A stretch of 64,000 nt of DNA from Sclerotiophoma versabilis. Taxonomy: Eukaryota; Ascomycota; Dothideomycetes; Pleosporales; Didymellaceae. The stretch covers positions 3,596,001 to 3,660,000 of the forward strand of contig JAAROD010000015.1 of assembly GCA_012274445.1 (NCBI GenBank). Reading direction: 5' to 3'. Shown piece after piece: positions 21,857-34,294 of the stretch; position 1 is the first letter of the stretch, and every line of letters begins with the position of its first letter. The translations under genes and the position numbers were made by a program. The notes under the pieces were generated by a model that had not been told where the DNA came from, ran no database searches, and saw only the letters and a program-made list of their open reading frames with translations.

Positions 21857-23705
21857 TATACCTTATAGGTAAGCTATATATATAGGTAAGCTATATACTT
21901 TTACTAAGACTATACTAAAACTAGCTCTATTATAGCCTATAATAACTTACTTTAGCACTATATAGAGTAGAATAACCTATAATATTACTTAGAAACCTCT
22001 TCTACTTTATATTTATAGATTTATATATTATACCTAGTTTCTTTATACTATCTATAGTATTATAAGAAGAACTTAGCTACTTTAGTATATACTCTCTTCT
22101 TCTATTTCTTACTATTACTACGTACTCTAAACTTCTTAAAAGAGTTATCTACTAGCTTTCTTTAACTATAAGAGTCTCTTCTACCTTAATTTACTTCTTC
22201 TTATATAATTTCTAGTATAAAGTAGCCTTATTTACTACTTAAAGCTTAGTAATCTTTTATTATACTAATACTAGCTTATATATAATTATTACTACCCTCT
22301 TTAAGACCTTCTTAAACACCTTAACTAGAAAGGTAGGTAAGCTATTTATGTACCTCTAAATTCTTATCTTTATAAGTATTAATTATAACCTAAGTTCTAG
22401 AGTATTACTAAAGGTTTATAACTACTAGAGTATATTATTAATAGAGAGTTATAGTAATAGAGCGTGCAGCTTTATATTAAGAGTTAGTATAACCTATTCT
22501 AGATTAAATAAAATTAGTTTAGCTTTTTAGAACTCTTCTTAAATATTACTAAAAGTAAATAAAGCCTTAAAGGCTACTATAAAGTATAGTAGAAACTTAA
22601 CCTTTATAATATAGTTAATCTAGTTATAGATAAGGTTTTTAGCTTACTACTTATATATAAGGGTCTAGACTAAAAGAGAGAAAGAGAGCTAAGAAAGCTA
22701 AGTAAGTCTAGACCTTATACTAGCTAAGTACTTAGTACTAGCTAGATATATATTATCTACGTAGTTAACTAGATTATCTAGTTAACTTATACTTACTTTT
22801 TAGTATAAACTATTAGAAAGTAAATATTCTTTACTAGCCTTAGGCTAGACTATTATATTATATAGCTTCTTTAAAGAGGTAAAACAACCTATATTAAGAA
22901 GCTATAGAAGGTATTATAGGTAAAGAAGTATATAGATAGTAATAATCTTATTATTCTTATAGTATTACTAGAATTTACGTAAGTTATAGCTCTTATAGCT
23001 ATTACTAACTAGTAGATAGTAGATACTAATAGTATACTTCTTTATATATATATTAAAGTACTTTAGCTAGTCTAAACTAAGCTTATTAGTAGTCTAGCTA
23101 TTATTAGAAACTTTAATTTTCTAATTTAATAGTAGGTCTCTCTCTTTAAACTAGAAAGAGAGGTAGTTATATACTTTAAAGATAGTAAATAGTAGAATAG
23201 CTTAACCTTTAGTATTAATACTCTATATAACTATTATCTACTTCTTATTACCTAGCTAAACTACTATTAGGTATTCTTATTACTCTAAAGCTATAATAAC
23301 TACCTCTATTAATATAATCCCTATTATAAAGGTAGCCTAATTAAAGTTATAGGTATTATTATTCTTTATACTATACTTAGCTTTAATATTAGCTACTAGG
23401 CTAAACTAGCTTTAGATTACCTTAGAATTTCTGCAGAGAGCTTTTTTATATTTATACTTTATATTAAACTTTATTATAAGCTCTAGTTAGTACTTAAAAA
23501 TATACTAGGCTAGTTTAAGCTAATATAGCCTAGACTATACTTAGTATATAAAGAATTAGCTATATTAGCTATAGCTATAAGCTAAAAGAGAAATTCTTAT
23601 ATAACTAGCTTAAGTATATACTTAATAATTACCTACTTCTTAGTATTAGTTAGGTTCTATAAGTTAGCTATAGTATTAGTGTATAAAGGTTATTTAGTAT
23701 AGTAG
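21857..23705 (+). repeat. RIP-degraded transposon family copy C (full length, with nested insertion)
   Basis: Begins taccttataggtaagc and is colinear with copy B and the reverse of copy A; ends near aaaggttatttagtatagtag. A roughly 200-bp segment at 22655-22862 is absent from the other copies at the equivalent point (near 16108). Confidence 0.75.
22655..22862. mobile_element. MITE-like insertion nested in copy C
   Basis: Copies B and A read continuously across agcttactacttacataccttctt, whereas copy C is split here by about 205 bases flanked by TATA/TATA sequence. The ends, gggtctagactaaaag and cttaggctagactatta, are imperfect inverted repeats (gtctagactaa against gtctagcctaa). The interior is rich in short palindromes (agtacttagtact, agttaactagattatctagttaact). 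No coding capacity. Confidence 0.6.
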
Positions 23706-25554
23706 TTACGTAGTAATAAAGCAGACGGCAAGCTTGCATTAGGAAATGGAGGCACCCCGTTTGAGTAATCCGGGCCTCGCGTACAGCTTTCGCGCTACGC
23801 CCTAACAGGGAATCAACCTCCAATGACTGTCATAAAAGACCTCCCTCCATTGTCTTTTTCCATCCCTATCTCTTAGCCATTACTCTCTACTCTCATCTAT
23901 TTTATCCACAGCCCCTCATCTGCGCCCAGTCGTCGGCACCTCCCCACCCGACCCAACCATCTTTCATGTGGCACTTTTCTCAAACGTAACTGCCTGCTAA
24001 AAAGAATTAGACCGCCTTGCTACGGTGCCCAGTTTTCTCTCCGTCAGTCTCCTTTGTCGGATTCCTTCGGTCCTGGTAGAGGCTGGCTACTCCAGCCTTC
24101 GCACACGCCGGGCCCGGCAGTCCACGCATCTCTGAACTTCTGCCCGCAACGCAACGGTGACGAATATACGAGCAGGATACCTCTCTCATTGCCTGTTCCT
24201 GAGTTCTGTCCCCAACCAATTTCCGCGCAGGCTACACCCGAAACACATCTGCGGTCGAAGGAGGGATACTCGTCCGTCGCACGATCTAGTCACTCACGAT
24301 GTTGACTGCTTAGCCTGCTTGCCCTCGCTTCTCTTTGGCATCGCCAGGGTGTTGGTGGTTCTGCAACGCACTGTCTCAGGCATTACTTAGTCAGGACAGA
24401 CTGCATGATCTTTCATGCCGTAGTCTCAGCTCTAGTCACTCCGCCTCCTGCATCTTACTCCTCTAGTGGAACACGGCCTCCAATCTGCTCTCTTAGCATG
24501 CGTCATGCCCGGACGTCTTCTCTCTCTTAGATGCAGCCGCTCACTCGCATGAGACGCTAGTCTTGCGCTCGGGGTCTTCCAATACTTCGCCACGCATAGC
24601 GTGTCTGCAATGCCTGCAGTGTTGCAGTGTTGCAGTGCAACGAGCAAGGGGTAAAGGTCAGAAGGCTGCCAGTTGGCGACTCGGCGTTGCAGTTAGCGTA
24701 GCAAGTGGGAGATATACAGAACCATGCCCACATCCTGCTCTAGCCAGAAGGACATACATTCCGATCAATGGCGCCTATGTCTCAGCTCTGGTCACCCGGC
24801 ATCACCTATTCCCACCTTCGGTTCTTCTGCGGAATACGCTCGCCAATCCAGGCTCAGTTATCCGCGTTTTACTAGAGCTAGCAACGTCAGCAATGACGCA
24901 GTCATGCACTTGTAGTCTCGGTCGGCGTTAGTATTGGTGTTAGTACGACCTGTGAGGGATTGGAAAAGCCTTCTCTGCTATTTTTTTGGCCGAAGGGAGA
25001 GCGCTGCCCGGTAAACAGCTTCCATACTCGTGTCTTAGTACTGGTTTCCCGGCGTCGTCAAACAGATACCACAGCCACTCTCTGGTGTCACTAGTTCTTC
25101 TGGGGCTAGGCTCAGCGGTATTACGGGGCAAAGCACTTGCATACCGCATGGAACTCATGACTTCTGCACAGGGTGCTCCACCTTGTCTGGGACGCCGGGG
25201 TTGAATATCTTCTAGCATATGTTGCAGCTGATGATCTGGTAATCGAAGAAATAGCTGGCGATCGAGGGCTCTTTGTCAGTTAGCCTGAAAGAAAACTCAG
25301 GGTGGCGCTCAGAGAGTCATGCGTACCCTTGGTAGCTTCTGTAGCAATAGTCAGGTCAAGAGTAAGACATGGTTAAACGACGAGCGTCGCGTCGGAGACA
25401 CCGAGGATGGGAACTGCGATCGGTTTAGCGTGATTATCTAGAAGTCTTCTCCCCTAGAGAGGTCGTCAGCTCGGTGAGTTGTCTTCTATTTAAACTCCTA
25501 GATACGGCACTGTTTCCTCAGCCAGAGTCCATCAGATCATATCAAAATTTTACA
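23706..25554. other. 1.85-kb GC-balanced stretch without a supported gene
   Basis: Composition switches abruptly back to normal at about 23,715. Several ORFs of 60-120 codons lie on both strands, none with a recognisable domain, sensible codon pattern or splice continuity. There is a local repeat ctgcagtgttgcagtgttgcagtgcaac near 24617. It may be old transposon or promoter DNA for the gene at 25555. Confidence 0.4.
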
Positions 25555-27694
25555 ATGGCTACTTTTACTTCAGTTCATCAGACCACTTCATCTCAGTTCA
25601 AACATTACGACCCTGCGTTACTCAAGCGGACCAAATGTAATGCTAATGCTAAGGCTAAGGCTAAGGTTACGGGGCACAATCTTCGTAGAAATCATACAGA
25701 AGAGGCGACTTACAATCTAGGATTGCCACATCAGGGTAATGTTTGCTCGTCAGTCATGCGAGCGACCCAAACCAGTCTAAATTGTGTGCAGATACCGAGG
25801 GCGACCTCCACGCCGTTCCTCAACAGACACGGCAATTCCAGGCAACGAGCCCTATTGAAGAGATGAACTCAGCAATTTGCGATCTACTTGGAGCAGGCCA
25901 TGGCAAAAACATGTACGATATCGCGTCCGACGATCGTCACTACCAGTTTGGCTGTGAATCACTTGAAGAGGGAGGAACGGGTTACGCCACACGCGTTGCA
26001 ACATCGGATCCGGCTACAAACGGGTTGCTTGACGGAAGCAGTCAAGGTAAGTATTCATGTAAGCTATGGTGCTGATTTCACTAACAGGCAAAGACTTTCA
26101 TCCAATTGACACGGTTGAAGAATGCGACAGCGCTGTGCATGTTCAGCCCGGCAACAAGGCCTCTGACTATCAGGAGAACAACTACGACCTGACTGCCGGC
26201 AACGAAGGAGACCATCTCAGTCAGCACGGTGATTTTGACGCAGCTATAAACCACGCTTTCTCTGCAGGTGATATGGAAAGTTCTTATCATGGTGAGTACC
26301 ACCGAATCGCTCGATAGGGCCACGTTGACACCGTCTAAGAGGGATTACCGGCGGAAGCCGGAACATTCTTTGGTACCAATAGCGTGACAAACAGTCCGTC
26401 CGCAACAAGTGAGCGGTCGCTTCATTCTTCAGTTGTTGGTGCGACAAAAATCACCCCAGCAGCAGTGACGGACGTTATGTTGGAGCCAGAGCCTGAAGGC
26501 GCCCATCCAGCCAAGCGGCAAAGGCTGGCTGCGCGACAGCCACAGAGCCCTATGCTCGAGCCTATATCGAGGCCCAATTCAGCGTCTCTACTAAACCTCA
26601 GCGGTCAAGTTTCCTGTTCTATCCCTAGTCTTCAAGCCGCTGGCCGCAAAGACGATGGTGTCACAAACCTAGTCCTGCCTCCAAGCGATCTCCGCGATAA
26701 AAATGATAACCACGACGCAGATGTTCAGGGAACAATCGATGAACTACGGCAGTCAAGAAGATCCGTTTCTTCTTTTGAAGGGATGGAACGTGAACAAGAT
26801 GTGATTCGGGATGCCGACTGGTGTGAGACGAATCAACAAGATAATCTTGCCAAAGCTGGGGAACGCTTTGAGGACAAACTCAGCCACAACAAGGAGGGAT
26901 TTGGCATCCCTCCAGCGAAACATCGACAGCATGTGGGCAGGGACCGGGCACTCAAGAGGAAACGCGGGCCATCAAACAATGCTCTCAGACCGCTGTACTA
27001 CAGTACGGTATCTATGAAGGCACAGCAACAAGTAAGACCAAGCCAGCCACAACAAAAGACAATGCCGGGACGGCCCAGGATCGGTAGGGGGCCACGATCT
27101 TGCTCCCCACAATCATCCTCTCTGGACACAACGGCTGGCGATGGAACCAACATCAACTATAGACCCAGCCTCGACATATCTTTTAAGATAACCGATCTCA
27201 CACTCTGCGCTATCCCAAATGAGTCGTCGATCGTGGCAGCAACTGTCCATTATCGCGACTCAAATCCGCCTCTCGACCCGGTAGCTTTGGGTCACAAACT
27301 CTTCGGCGAAGAAGGCAAATTCATCCGCATGACCCAGCTGTCGCCAGATTCGTGGGTATTGCTAGGTTATCGGAGTAACGATAGTGCCCTAGGCTTATGC
27401 AATCGCGGAAGGTTGAATGCAGAGTGGATGAGCAGTTCCCACAGCGAGGCTGCTAGTCATGAAACGGACCACTCAGAAGACGACTGGGACGAAGAGGGCA
27501 AGGATGTGCATCAAGGCACAGAAGTATACAGCCGGCGAACTCACAAGCATTGGCTAGAGTCAGACGAAGAGCTTTTGCTGTCATTAAAGGATAAGCAGGG
27601 TATGGGATGGGGGGAGGTGTGTAAACGCTTTCCAAGTCGGTCGTCGGGCGCAGTGAAATTGCGATACTACATGCTACATAAGAAGGACCGATAA
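25555..27694 (+). CDS. SANT/Myb-like domain nuclear protein, four exons
   Basis: Exons 25555-25735, 25792-26046, 26088-26291 and 26358-27694 join in frame to 658 residues. The introns are gtaatg..gtgcag, gtaagt..taacag, gtgagt..ggaag. Most of the protein is low-complexity and polar, with a basic KCNANAKAKAKVTGHNLRR stretch near residue 40 and an RPRIGRGPRS basic patch. The C-terminal 45 residues (HKHWLESDEELLLSLKDKQG, WGEVCKRFPSRSSGAVKLRYY) form a SANT/Myb-like helix-turn-helix of the kind that recognises DNA or histone tails. Just before it lies a very acidic segment (DHSEDDWDEEGKD). A chromatin or transcription role is likely; a transposon-derived origin is possible. The last intron's acceptor (ggaag) is less certain. 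Confidence 0.68.
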
Positions 27695-28237
27695 CGGCAT
27701 TGAGAAATGGCTCGAGTAGGGGCTTAGAAAGACGGCTGTGGACAATTTGAACGAACATTCGAAAGCTCGGTGAAAGGCGTCTTCTTTGTGCGCATAGACA
27801 GGGGCAAAGGTGCACTTGTATGTATATCAGAATGGCTTTTCATCTGACACTCCATGTTTGCTGTTCACGAATGTTTCGCTTGGTTCAGCTGTCAACTTTG
27901 CGTTGCGTCACTTCAGAGTCTCGCGTTTGCAAAGACGAAGGTATGCAACAACTGCACACGTTCTTCGTTTCTCCACCCAAATCCCAAGTTCCTGTGGGTC
28001 TCTACTTGCTTACGTGAGAGTGCTGAAGATAAAAGTGATGTGGTAGCGAGACGAGCAAACAATGCCGACTCGTACGCAGAAGATGTCGCTTTGCCTCTAC
28101 TTGCGATTAGACAGCTTCCAATTGCATGGACACAGGAGCTCGCATTGCTACGCAGCCTACAGCTGTGCTAGGCAACATCTTGATCTTCTTAAGGAATATG
28201 ATTGGATAGTGTTCGACTGCGGTGTTCGTGTTATGTG
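27695..28237. other. intergenic, convergent 3' ends
   Basis: Between the SANT gene stop and the stop of the minus-strand transcription factor fragment. Overlapping short ORFs without features. Confidence 0.4.
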
Positions 28238-29125
28238 TCACAAATCGTACGTATTCACGGTGGACTTCCCCACCAACTGTTCAAGCACATATCTGATTGT
28301 TTGCTCCACCCGCTGAGCTACGGCGTGGTCCATGACTTGTAGCCATCCAATCACTTTCTTCACACAACGGATCAGCGGCATGCCATCCTCTGGTGATACA
28401 CACAGGCATGACAAGTCGAGCAGAAAAATCGAAACTGCTTGCATTGAATGATGAACGAAGCACCACCACGGACATTGGTCGTATATGAAGTCGGCACGCG
28501 GCTCGTCCGGGGGGAAGTCGATGATTGCCTTCGCGGCGTTGAGACATATGCTGCTCATTCTGGAGGCCAAATGTGCCTCGCAAAGCATTGGCAAAGACTG
28601 CTTCGGTACGTGAGCGTGGAAGCATAGTTGCCCAAGCAGAATCCTTGCACTGCACACCTTGAAACCAAGTAGCACGCGTTCATGATTCCAATCAGTGTCC
28701 AGCGGATCAGCCGGCTGCTCGAAGTTCAGTTTCTTGGGGAGCGAAGCTACCCATTGGTCCAGGCGCTGTTGTAAGCCGGTCACCTCTTCCTGCAGTGCAC
28801 TCCCGCATCGCGCATGAGCCACCGATTCCTCAACAAAACGAGCTTCTTCGTAAAGCGTGGACGTTCTGCACAACCCCTGTTGGCGTGAAGCTGAGCATCG
28901 CAGCACATTAGTGAGCGGACCTGAGACATGTCTGTAGAGTGGCTGCACTGTAGTATTGCCTGCTGCTAACAAGCATGATGAACACAATGAGCACGAAGCC
29001 CAGTATGGGGTCTGTAGGTAGCCGTTGAACCAAGGGAAGCGCGTGATGACTGCTTTTGCACATGGCTTTGCGATATCATTTCCATGAAGCTGGAACGCTG
29101 AGTGAGAACAGACGTTGATCGACAC
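28238..29125 (-). pseudogene. Truncated fungal transcription factor (middle/regulatory domain only)
   Basis: The minus-strand frame holds sequence typical of the fungal-specific transcription factor regulatory domain: LYEEARFVEESVAHARC, LQQRLDQWVASLPKKL, WNHERVLLGFKVCSARILLG, then CPWWCFVHHSMQAVSIFLLDL. These factors normally begin with a Zn2Cys6 cluster, which is missing here. The first 60 residues of this ORF look like translated intron or leader. Upstream sequence on the minus strand gives no zinc cluster before the NLR promoter at about 30 kb. Either 5' exons were lost or the gene is a relic. No function can be assigned. Confidence 0.6.
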
Positions 29126-30105
29126 TAACTCTTTTTGGACGGCCAGCTGTGGCCGGCTCTCCTAGGCTAGCGAGCGGCCTGCCGTATTGACGCAGCACAG
29201 ATCCCACTTTCATCTCCGCCGCGGTAAGTTGGAGCGCAGTACTTCGTCACTTATTGGAATTGCTTTTTGTCACACGGAACACGTTTCCCTCATGAGCCGA
29301 GTACGTCGATATGTCAGGGGTGCAAGGATAAGCCTCTACACGCATGGAAAGGGGGATCTAGGGCAGACTCCTTTCATCGCAGCCTCGAGGGCGTTGCGCT
29401 AGGCTCTATTCATCACATCCACAGATGCGTTGCGCTAGGCATGTAGATTGTTTGAATCGCGCTTCTTTTTGGTGTCATTTTCCAGGCATAGAGCATGCCA
29501 CCTGGATAGGCTCATACTGCACTCCGTTCACTCATCATGCTCAAAAGGTGCACACCCTCAAATACATAGGAGTCGGTCCTCACTGAGTGAGCAGACCACC
29601 AGCCATCAGACAGCGTGTGCCGGTACTAGAAGAAAGCTCTCTCTAACCCCAGTCCCCCCCTTCTGCAAACATTAATTGTGCAGCCCCTTTTTAGCGAAAG
29701 AAAGTTCTTGCGTATTGTAATTAAATAGCTCTCTGTCAAGCCCTGTGCAGTCCAGCGCTTTCGCCGATCAGAAGCGAATATTACAAATCGCAACACAGCC
29801 ATAGCGAAAGCGTGACTTATTAGGGCTGTGACTGGGCCCCCTGCATAAGCCCACTCAGCTGGGTGTGTGCCTGTTTAAAGCTCGTTCGAGCGTCCTCACA
29901 GGACTCAGAACATGCTGCAGAACACCAGCTTCAGCCTGCAACATTAAGATCACTGTTTCAATCGCGTAGCTACCCGAGGCTTGGTAGCCACTCAGTAAGC
30001 TCTTTTAAAAAGTAGCCGCCACGCTTTCATCCTTTCAGGCTGCCGCGTCGAGCCTCTCGCACCTCCTTCTCACCCTGTGCGCCTGTCGCACATCCACACG
30101 AATCG
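29126..30105. other. divergent intergenic region upstream of the NLR gene
   Basis: About 980 bases with no supported gene. The last 100 bases before the NLR start are C/T-rich (ctcgcacctccttctcaccc), a common fungal 5' UTR signature. Confidence 0.5.
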
Positions 30106-33100
30106 ATGCGTCTTTTACACTTCGACAAACATGGCAATCTCGGCATCACCAGCTTCAACGATTGCGCGATACCGCCTTATGCAATACTTTCACACACGTG
30201 GGGAATAGATGACGCGGAGGAAGTAACTTTCGCAGACGTTGGGACTGGTGATAGCAAAGCTAAGTGTGGGTACAAGAAGATTCGCTTGTGTGGACAACAA
30301 GCCCGGCAAGATAACTTAGAATACTTCTGGGTCGACACATGCTGCATTGATAAGGCAGACGACACTGAGCTGTCCCACGCTATCCGATCCATGTATCGCT
30401 GGTACCAGAACGCGGCAAGATGCTATGCGTATCTGTCAGATGTATCGACAGGGAAGAGGAGAACCGACAAAACACTTAGCACATCCACTTGGGAACCTTC
30501 TTTTAGGTCAAGCCGATGGTTCACTCGCGGCTGGACGCTCCCAGAGCTGCTTGCCCCAAGCACTGTCGAGTTCTTCTCCCAAGAGTGGGAAAAGCTTGGT
30601 GATAAGACATCACTCACGTCGTTAATCCATGAAATCACCAACATCTCACCCGAAGCGCTCAACGGAACCCCTCTTTCCCAGTTCAGCATCAACGAGCGGC
30701 TGGGATGGAAAGAAGGCCGATCGACTGAACGCGAAGAAGATGAAGCGCATTCGCTGCAGGGCATCTTGGATGTCGAGCTAGCGCCAATGTATGGTGACGG
30801 TGCAGCTGACGCCTTCAAGTGCCTCATGGACGAGATTGGCAGTTCCGAAAAATGTATCCAAGACATGCGTGGTACGAATCCACGTGATGACAAAAGGCGC
30901 ATCAAAGAGATCAATGGCGGACTGCTAGATGACTCTTACCGATGGGTGCTCGACAACACCGCTTTCCGGCAGTGGCAGCATGACTCGCTCAGTCGCCTGC
31001 TGTGGGTGAAAGGCGACCCCGGCAAGGGAAAGACAATGTTACTCTGCGGCATCGTAGACAAGCTGCATAGCTCACTGCCAAATACTGCCCTTCTAGCATA
31101 CTTCTTCTGCCAAGCGACCGACTCGCGCATCAACAGCGCCACGGCCGTGCTGCGAGGGCTGTTGTACATGCTAGTGAGCCAGCAACCATCACTTGTATCG
31201 CATGTCCGTAAGAAGTACGATCGCACAGGCAAAGCCTTGTTCGAGGATGCGAATGCCTGGGTTGCCTTGACAGAGATGTTCACGGACGTGCTACGAGACC
31301 CACAGCTAAGACCCGCGTATTTACTCATCGATGCGCTAGACGAGTGTGTTACTGATCTGCCAAAACTGCTTCACTTCATTGCAGAGCAGTCTTCTGCATC
31401 TCCCCACGTCAAATGGATCACATCAAGCCGCAACTGGCCAGAGATTGAAGAGCAGCTGGAGAAAGCTGCGCACAAGGTCACGTTGAGCCTTGAGCTGAAC
31501 GCAGAGTCTGTATCAGCGGCCGTCAGCGCCTTCGTCCAGCACAAGGTATCTCAGCTGGCACAGCAGAAGAAGTACGACCGGCAGACGCAAGACACGGTGT
31601 TGGAGAGATTGACGGCAAATGCAGATGACACCTTCCTGTGGGTAGCGTTGGTGTGTCAGGACCTTGAAGCGACGGGGAGACGGGACGTTCTGAAGAAACT
31701 GGATACCTTCTCGCCAGGGCTGAACGTGCTGTACGAGCGGATGATGCGTCAGATCATTGTGTCGGATAACGCTGAACTTTGCAAGCAGGTGCTAGCTTCA
31801 GCCGCGCTCGTGTATCGGCCAATCACGCTGGAGGAGCTGGTGGCCCTTGCTGAGCCGCTCGAAGACATAGCCGACGAAGCAGAGGTGCCGAAGATCATCA
31901 GCCTTTGTAGATCGTTCCTCACTCTGCGAAAAGATACCGTCTACTTTGTGCATCAGTCTGCAAAAGACTTTCTCTTCGCAGAGGCATATGATAAAATTTT
32001 TCCTGGTGGGACTGAAGCTGCTCATTACGTCATCTTCTCGAGGTCGCTCGCGATTCTGTCCGGCATATTGCAAAGGGACATGTTCAGCCTGGAGGCATTA
32101 GGGTTTGCTATCGAAGACGTTCAACCGCCCAAGCCAGATCCGCTCTCAGGCTCACGCTACTCGTGCGTTTACTGGATTGATCATCTGTACGACTCGAAGC
32201 CTAAGTCTCGGTCAGACGGTGGTTGTGACTGGCAAGTTTCAGAATTAGTCTATAAGTTCCTAGAGGAGAAATATCTCTTCTGGCTAGAGGGGCTTAGTCT
32301 GTGTAAGAATATAGAGAAGGGCATTGTCTCGATGGAAAGACTCTGCTCTCTAGTACAGGTATGCTGTACAAGAAACTGCATGTCCGTGTAGCTGACGCAA
32401 CTAGGGAATGCGTGACCAAAACGAACTTGCTCAGCTTGTTCATGATGCACGACAATTTATCATGGACCACCAAAGAGCAATTGAGGGCTACCCTCTTCAA
32501 ACATATGCATCTGCACTGTTGCTCAGTCCCCCAGCGAGTCGAGTTAGGCAGCTCTTTCAGCACGAAAAGCCAAAAGAGGTTATAATTAAGCCATCTATAA
32601 GCGAAAGCTGGAGTGCGTGCCTGCAGACGCTCGAGGGCCATAGCGATATAGTCACCTCAGTGGCCTTCTCGCACGACTCAGCTAGGCTGGCGTCGGCGTC
32701 GGGTGACAACACTGTCAAGATCTGGGATACGAGCAGCGGCGCGTGCCTGCAGATGCTTGAGGGCCATAGTAGTAGCGTATACTCAGTGGCATTCTCGCCC
32801 GACTCGGTCATGCTGGCGTCGGGGTCGCTTGACGAGACTGTCAAGATCTGGGTTGCAAGCAGCGGGATTTGGACGTGCCTGCATACCCTCGACGGTAATA
32901 GACCTGTAAACTCAGTGGCCTTCTCGCCTGACTCGGCCAGGCTGGCGTCGGCGTCGTGGGGCAGGACTATCAAGATCTGGGATACGAGCAGCGGCGCTTG
33001 CCTGCAGACGCTCAAGGGCCACAGCTCTGGAATCACCTCAATGACCTTCTTGTCAGACTCGGTCACGCTGGTGTCGGCGACGTGTGACAAGACTGTCAAG

Positions 33101-33469
33101 ATCTGGGATGCAAGCAGCGGCATGTGCCTGGAGACGTTCGATGCTGGCAGTCTTGACAACGTATCCTTGGATTCCACCAGTTCTTTCCTTCGCACTGCGA
33201 TAGGCACTATCAGCCTCCAGAGTTTAGTAGGCTTGAGCACAAGTGATATTGCGGAATCTGAGTCTCCTCTGTATGTAGCCACCAGCCTCAGACAAGGCGA
33301 CATGTGGATCCAGCATGCTGGCCAGAACATCGTGTTGATACCATCAGCGTATCAACCGTCTTGTTCGTCTGTGAGCGGGACGACTGTAGGTTTGGGTTTC
33401 AGGACTGGAAGTGTGAGGGTCTGTAGGATTAATTTCGACTCTAGGGGATCAGCTCAGTGCGATTGGTAG
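30106..33469 (+). CDS. HET-NACHT-WD40 NLR (HNWD-type) protein
   Basis: Exons 30106-32358 and 32405-33469 join in frame across a 46-nt intron (gtatgc to aactag), giving 1105 residues. Residues 1 to about 230 form a HET domain of the short N-terminal type (MRLLHFDKHG, YAILSHTWG, YFWVDTCCIDK, RWFTRGWTLPELLAP). Next is a NACHT NTPase with P-loop GDPGKGKT near residue 303 and Walker B LLIDALDEC near 405. After the intron comes a linker (ELAQLVHDARQFIMDHQRAI), then four consecutive 42-43-residue WD40 repeats, then a degenerate C-terminal propeller part. This is the architecture of Podospora HET-E/HET-D/HET-R. There the WD repeats recognise a partner, the NACHT oligomerises and the HET domain triggers cell death. 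All motifs are intact, so it may be functional. Confidence 0.92.
32615..33121 (+). repeat. tandem 126-bp WD40-coding repeats
   Basis: Four units: 32615-32740, 32741-32866, 32867-32995 and 32996-33121; the third carries an extra codon. Units share long identical stretches such as tcaagatctggg and ctcagtggccttctcgc, and differ at a few clustered codons. This matches the concerted evolution with diversifying positions described for HNWD genes. Confidence 0.85.
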
Positions 33470-34294
33470 GATCTCCGAGCACGATTACCGCTGGGAGAGA
33501 GCTCTATCCGTGTCCTTTGTGATTGTACAGACAGCTCTTTCGGTAGCCAGTATAGTCGGAACGTTGACTGCAATCCGCTCAGAAGGAAAGGGATTCACTT
33601 GGCTCGACGTGATGCTATTTGCCACGCTCCAGCTTCTCGCTGGTGCCAATGTAAGCATGCTTCCCACGTTCGGGTGGTCGCCACTGACCTGAGGCCCTGC
33701 AAGCTCGCCCGGCCCCTACGTGTATTCATGCATTCGCCATAGGTCATATGGCTGGCTTACATAGCGACCATTGTAGCAGCACTAGACACAGCCCAGGTGG
33801 CAGCGTAGGTACTCTACAAACATGCGACGAACGCTCTGACCCTAATGAGTAGCAGCGAGGAGCTCTTCTCTGCTTATGTGCCGGCTCCGCTCAATCGCCT
33901 TGCAGCTTTGTCGTTCATGTCTTTGTTGCTTGCAATCAGGCAACTGCAGCGGCATGCAAGCTCTGGAATAAGCAGAAGCATTGACGGTACCTCAACCAGC
34001 AGGCGCCATGTGCAATTACTGCAGGCTCTCATCGCTGTAAACAGCGTCGCCGCATCCTTTCAGCTCTGTGGGACAGTCGTCCTCTTTATTACTGCGCTCA
34101 CCAACCGGAGCGGTGACTTGGCATTGCGCAAAGGTACATTTTTGGTGAGTTGTCTCATCTTTTGCTTTGCTAGATGTAATGATCCCTGGTAGGTCTGCAC
34201 CGTAGGTCAATCGCTTTGTGCTTTTCCCTTATGCCTGGCCGGCATTAAAAGACTGTTCTCAGAAGACAGTCCGGTCATGGATACGCAAGCCTGA
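33441..34294 (+). pseudogene. Broken copy of a membrane protein gene (paralogue of the minus-strand gene at 34794-35755)
   Basis: Plus-strand exons about 33441-33650, 33704 to about 33815, about 33845-34143 and 34193-34294 align with all exons of the minus-strand neighbour apart from its first roughly 35 codons. Shared stretches include a TALSVAS/AGLSVAG helix, LQLLAGANV against LQLLTGTNV, FQLCG and CLAGIKR, and the exon ends match. The second exon has an in-frame TAG at 33740-33742 where the paralogue has a TGG Trp codon, and its 3' end seems shifted by one base. The 5' end, encoding the first membrane helix, is missing because the NLR coding region abuts it. It is therefore a truncated, disabled copy. 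Confidence 0.65.

Noticed and set aside
24007..25218. Several 60-120 codon ORFs in the 23.7-25.5 kb gap
   Set aside because: No domain, overlapping in several frames, and no coherent splice model.
32615..33121. CRISPR-like regular repeats
   Set aside because: Units are 126 bp, coding and adjacent without spacers. They are WD40 repeats in a eukaryote.
32557..33330. 257-codon minus-strand ORF opposite the WD40 repeats
   Set aside because: Created by the 126-bp coding repeats; the plus-strand WD40 frame is clearly the real one.
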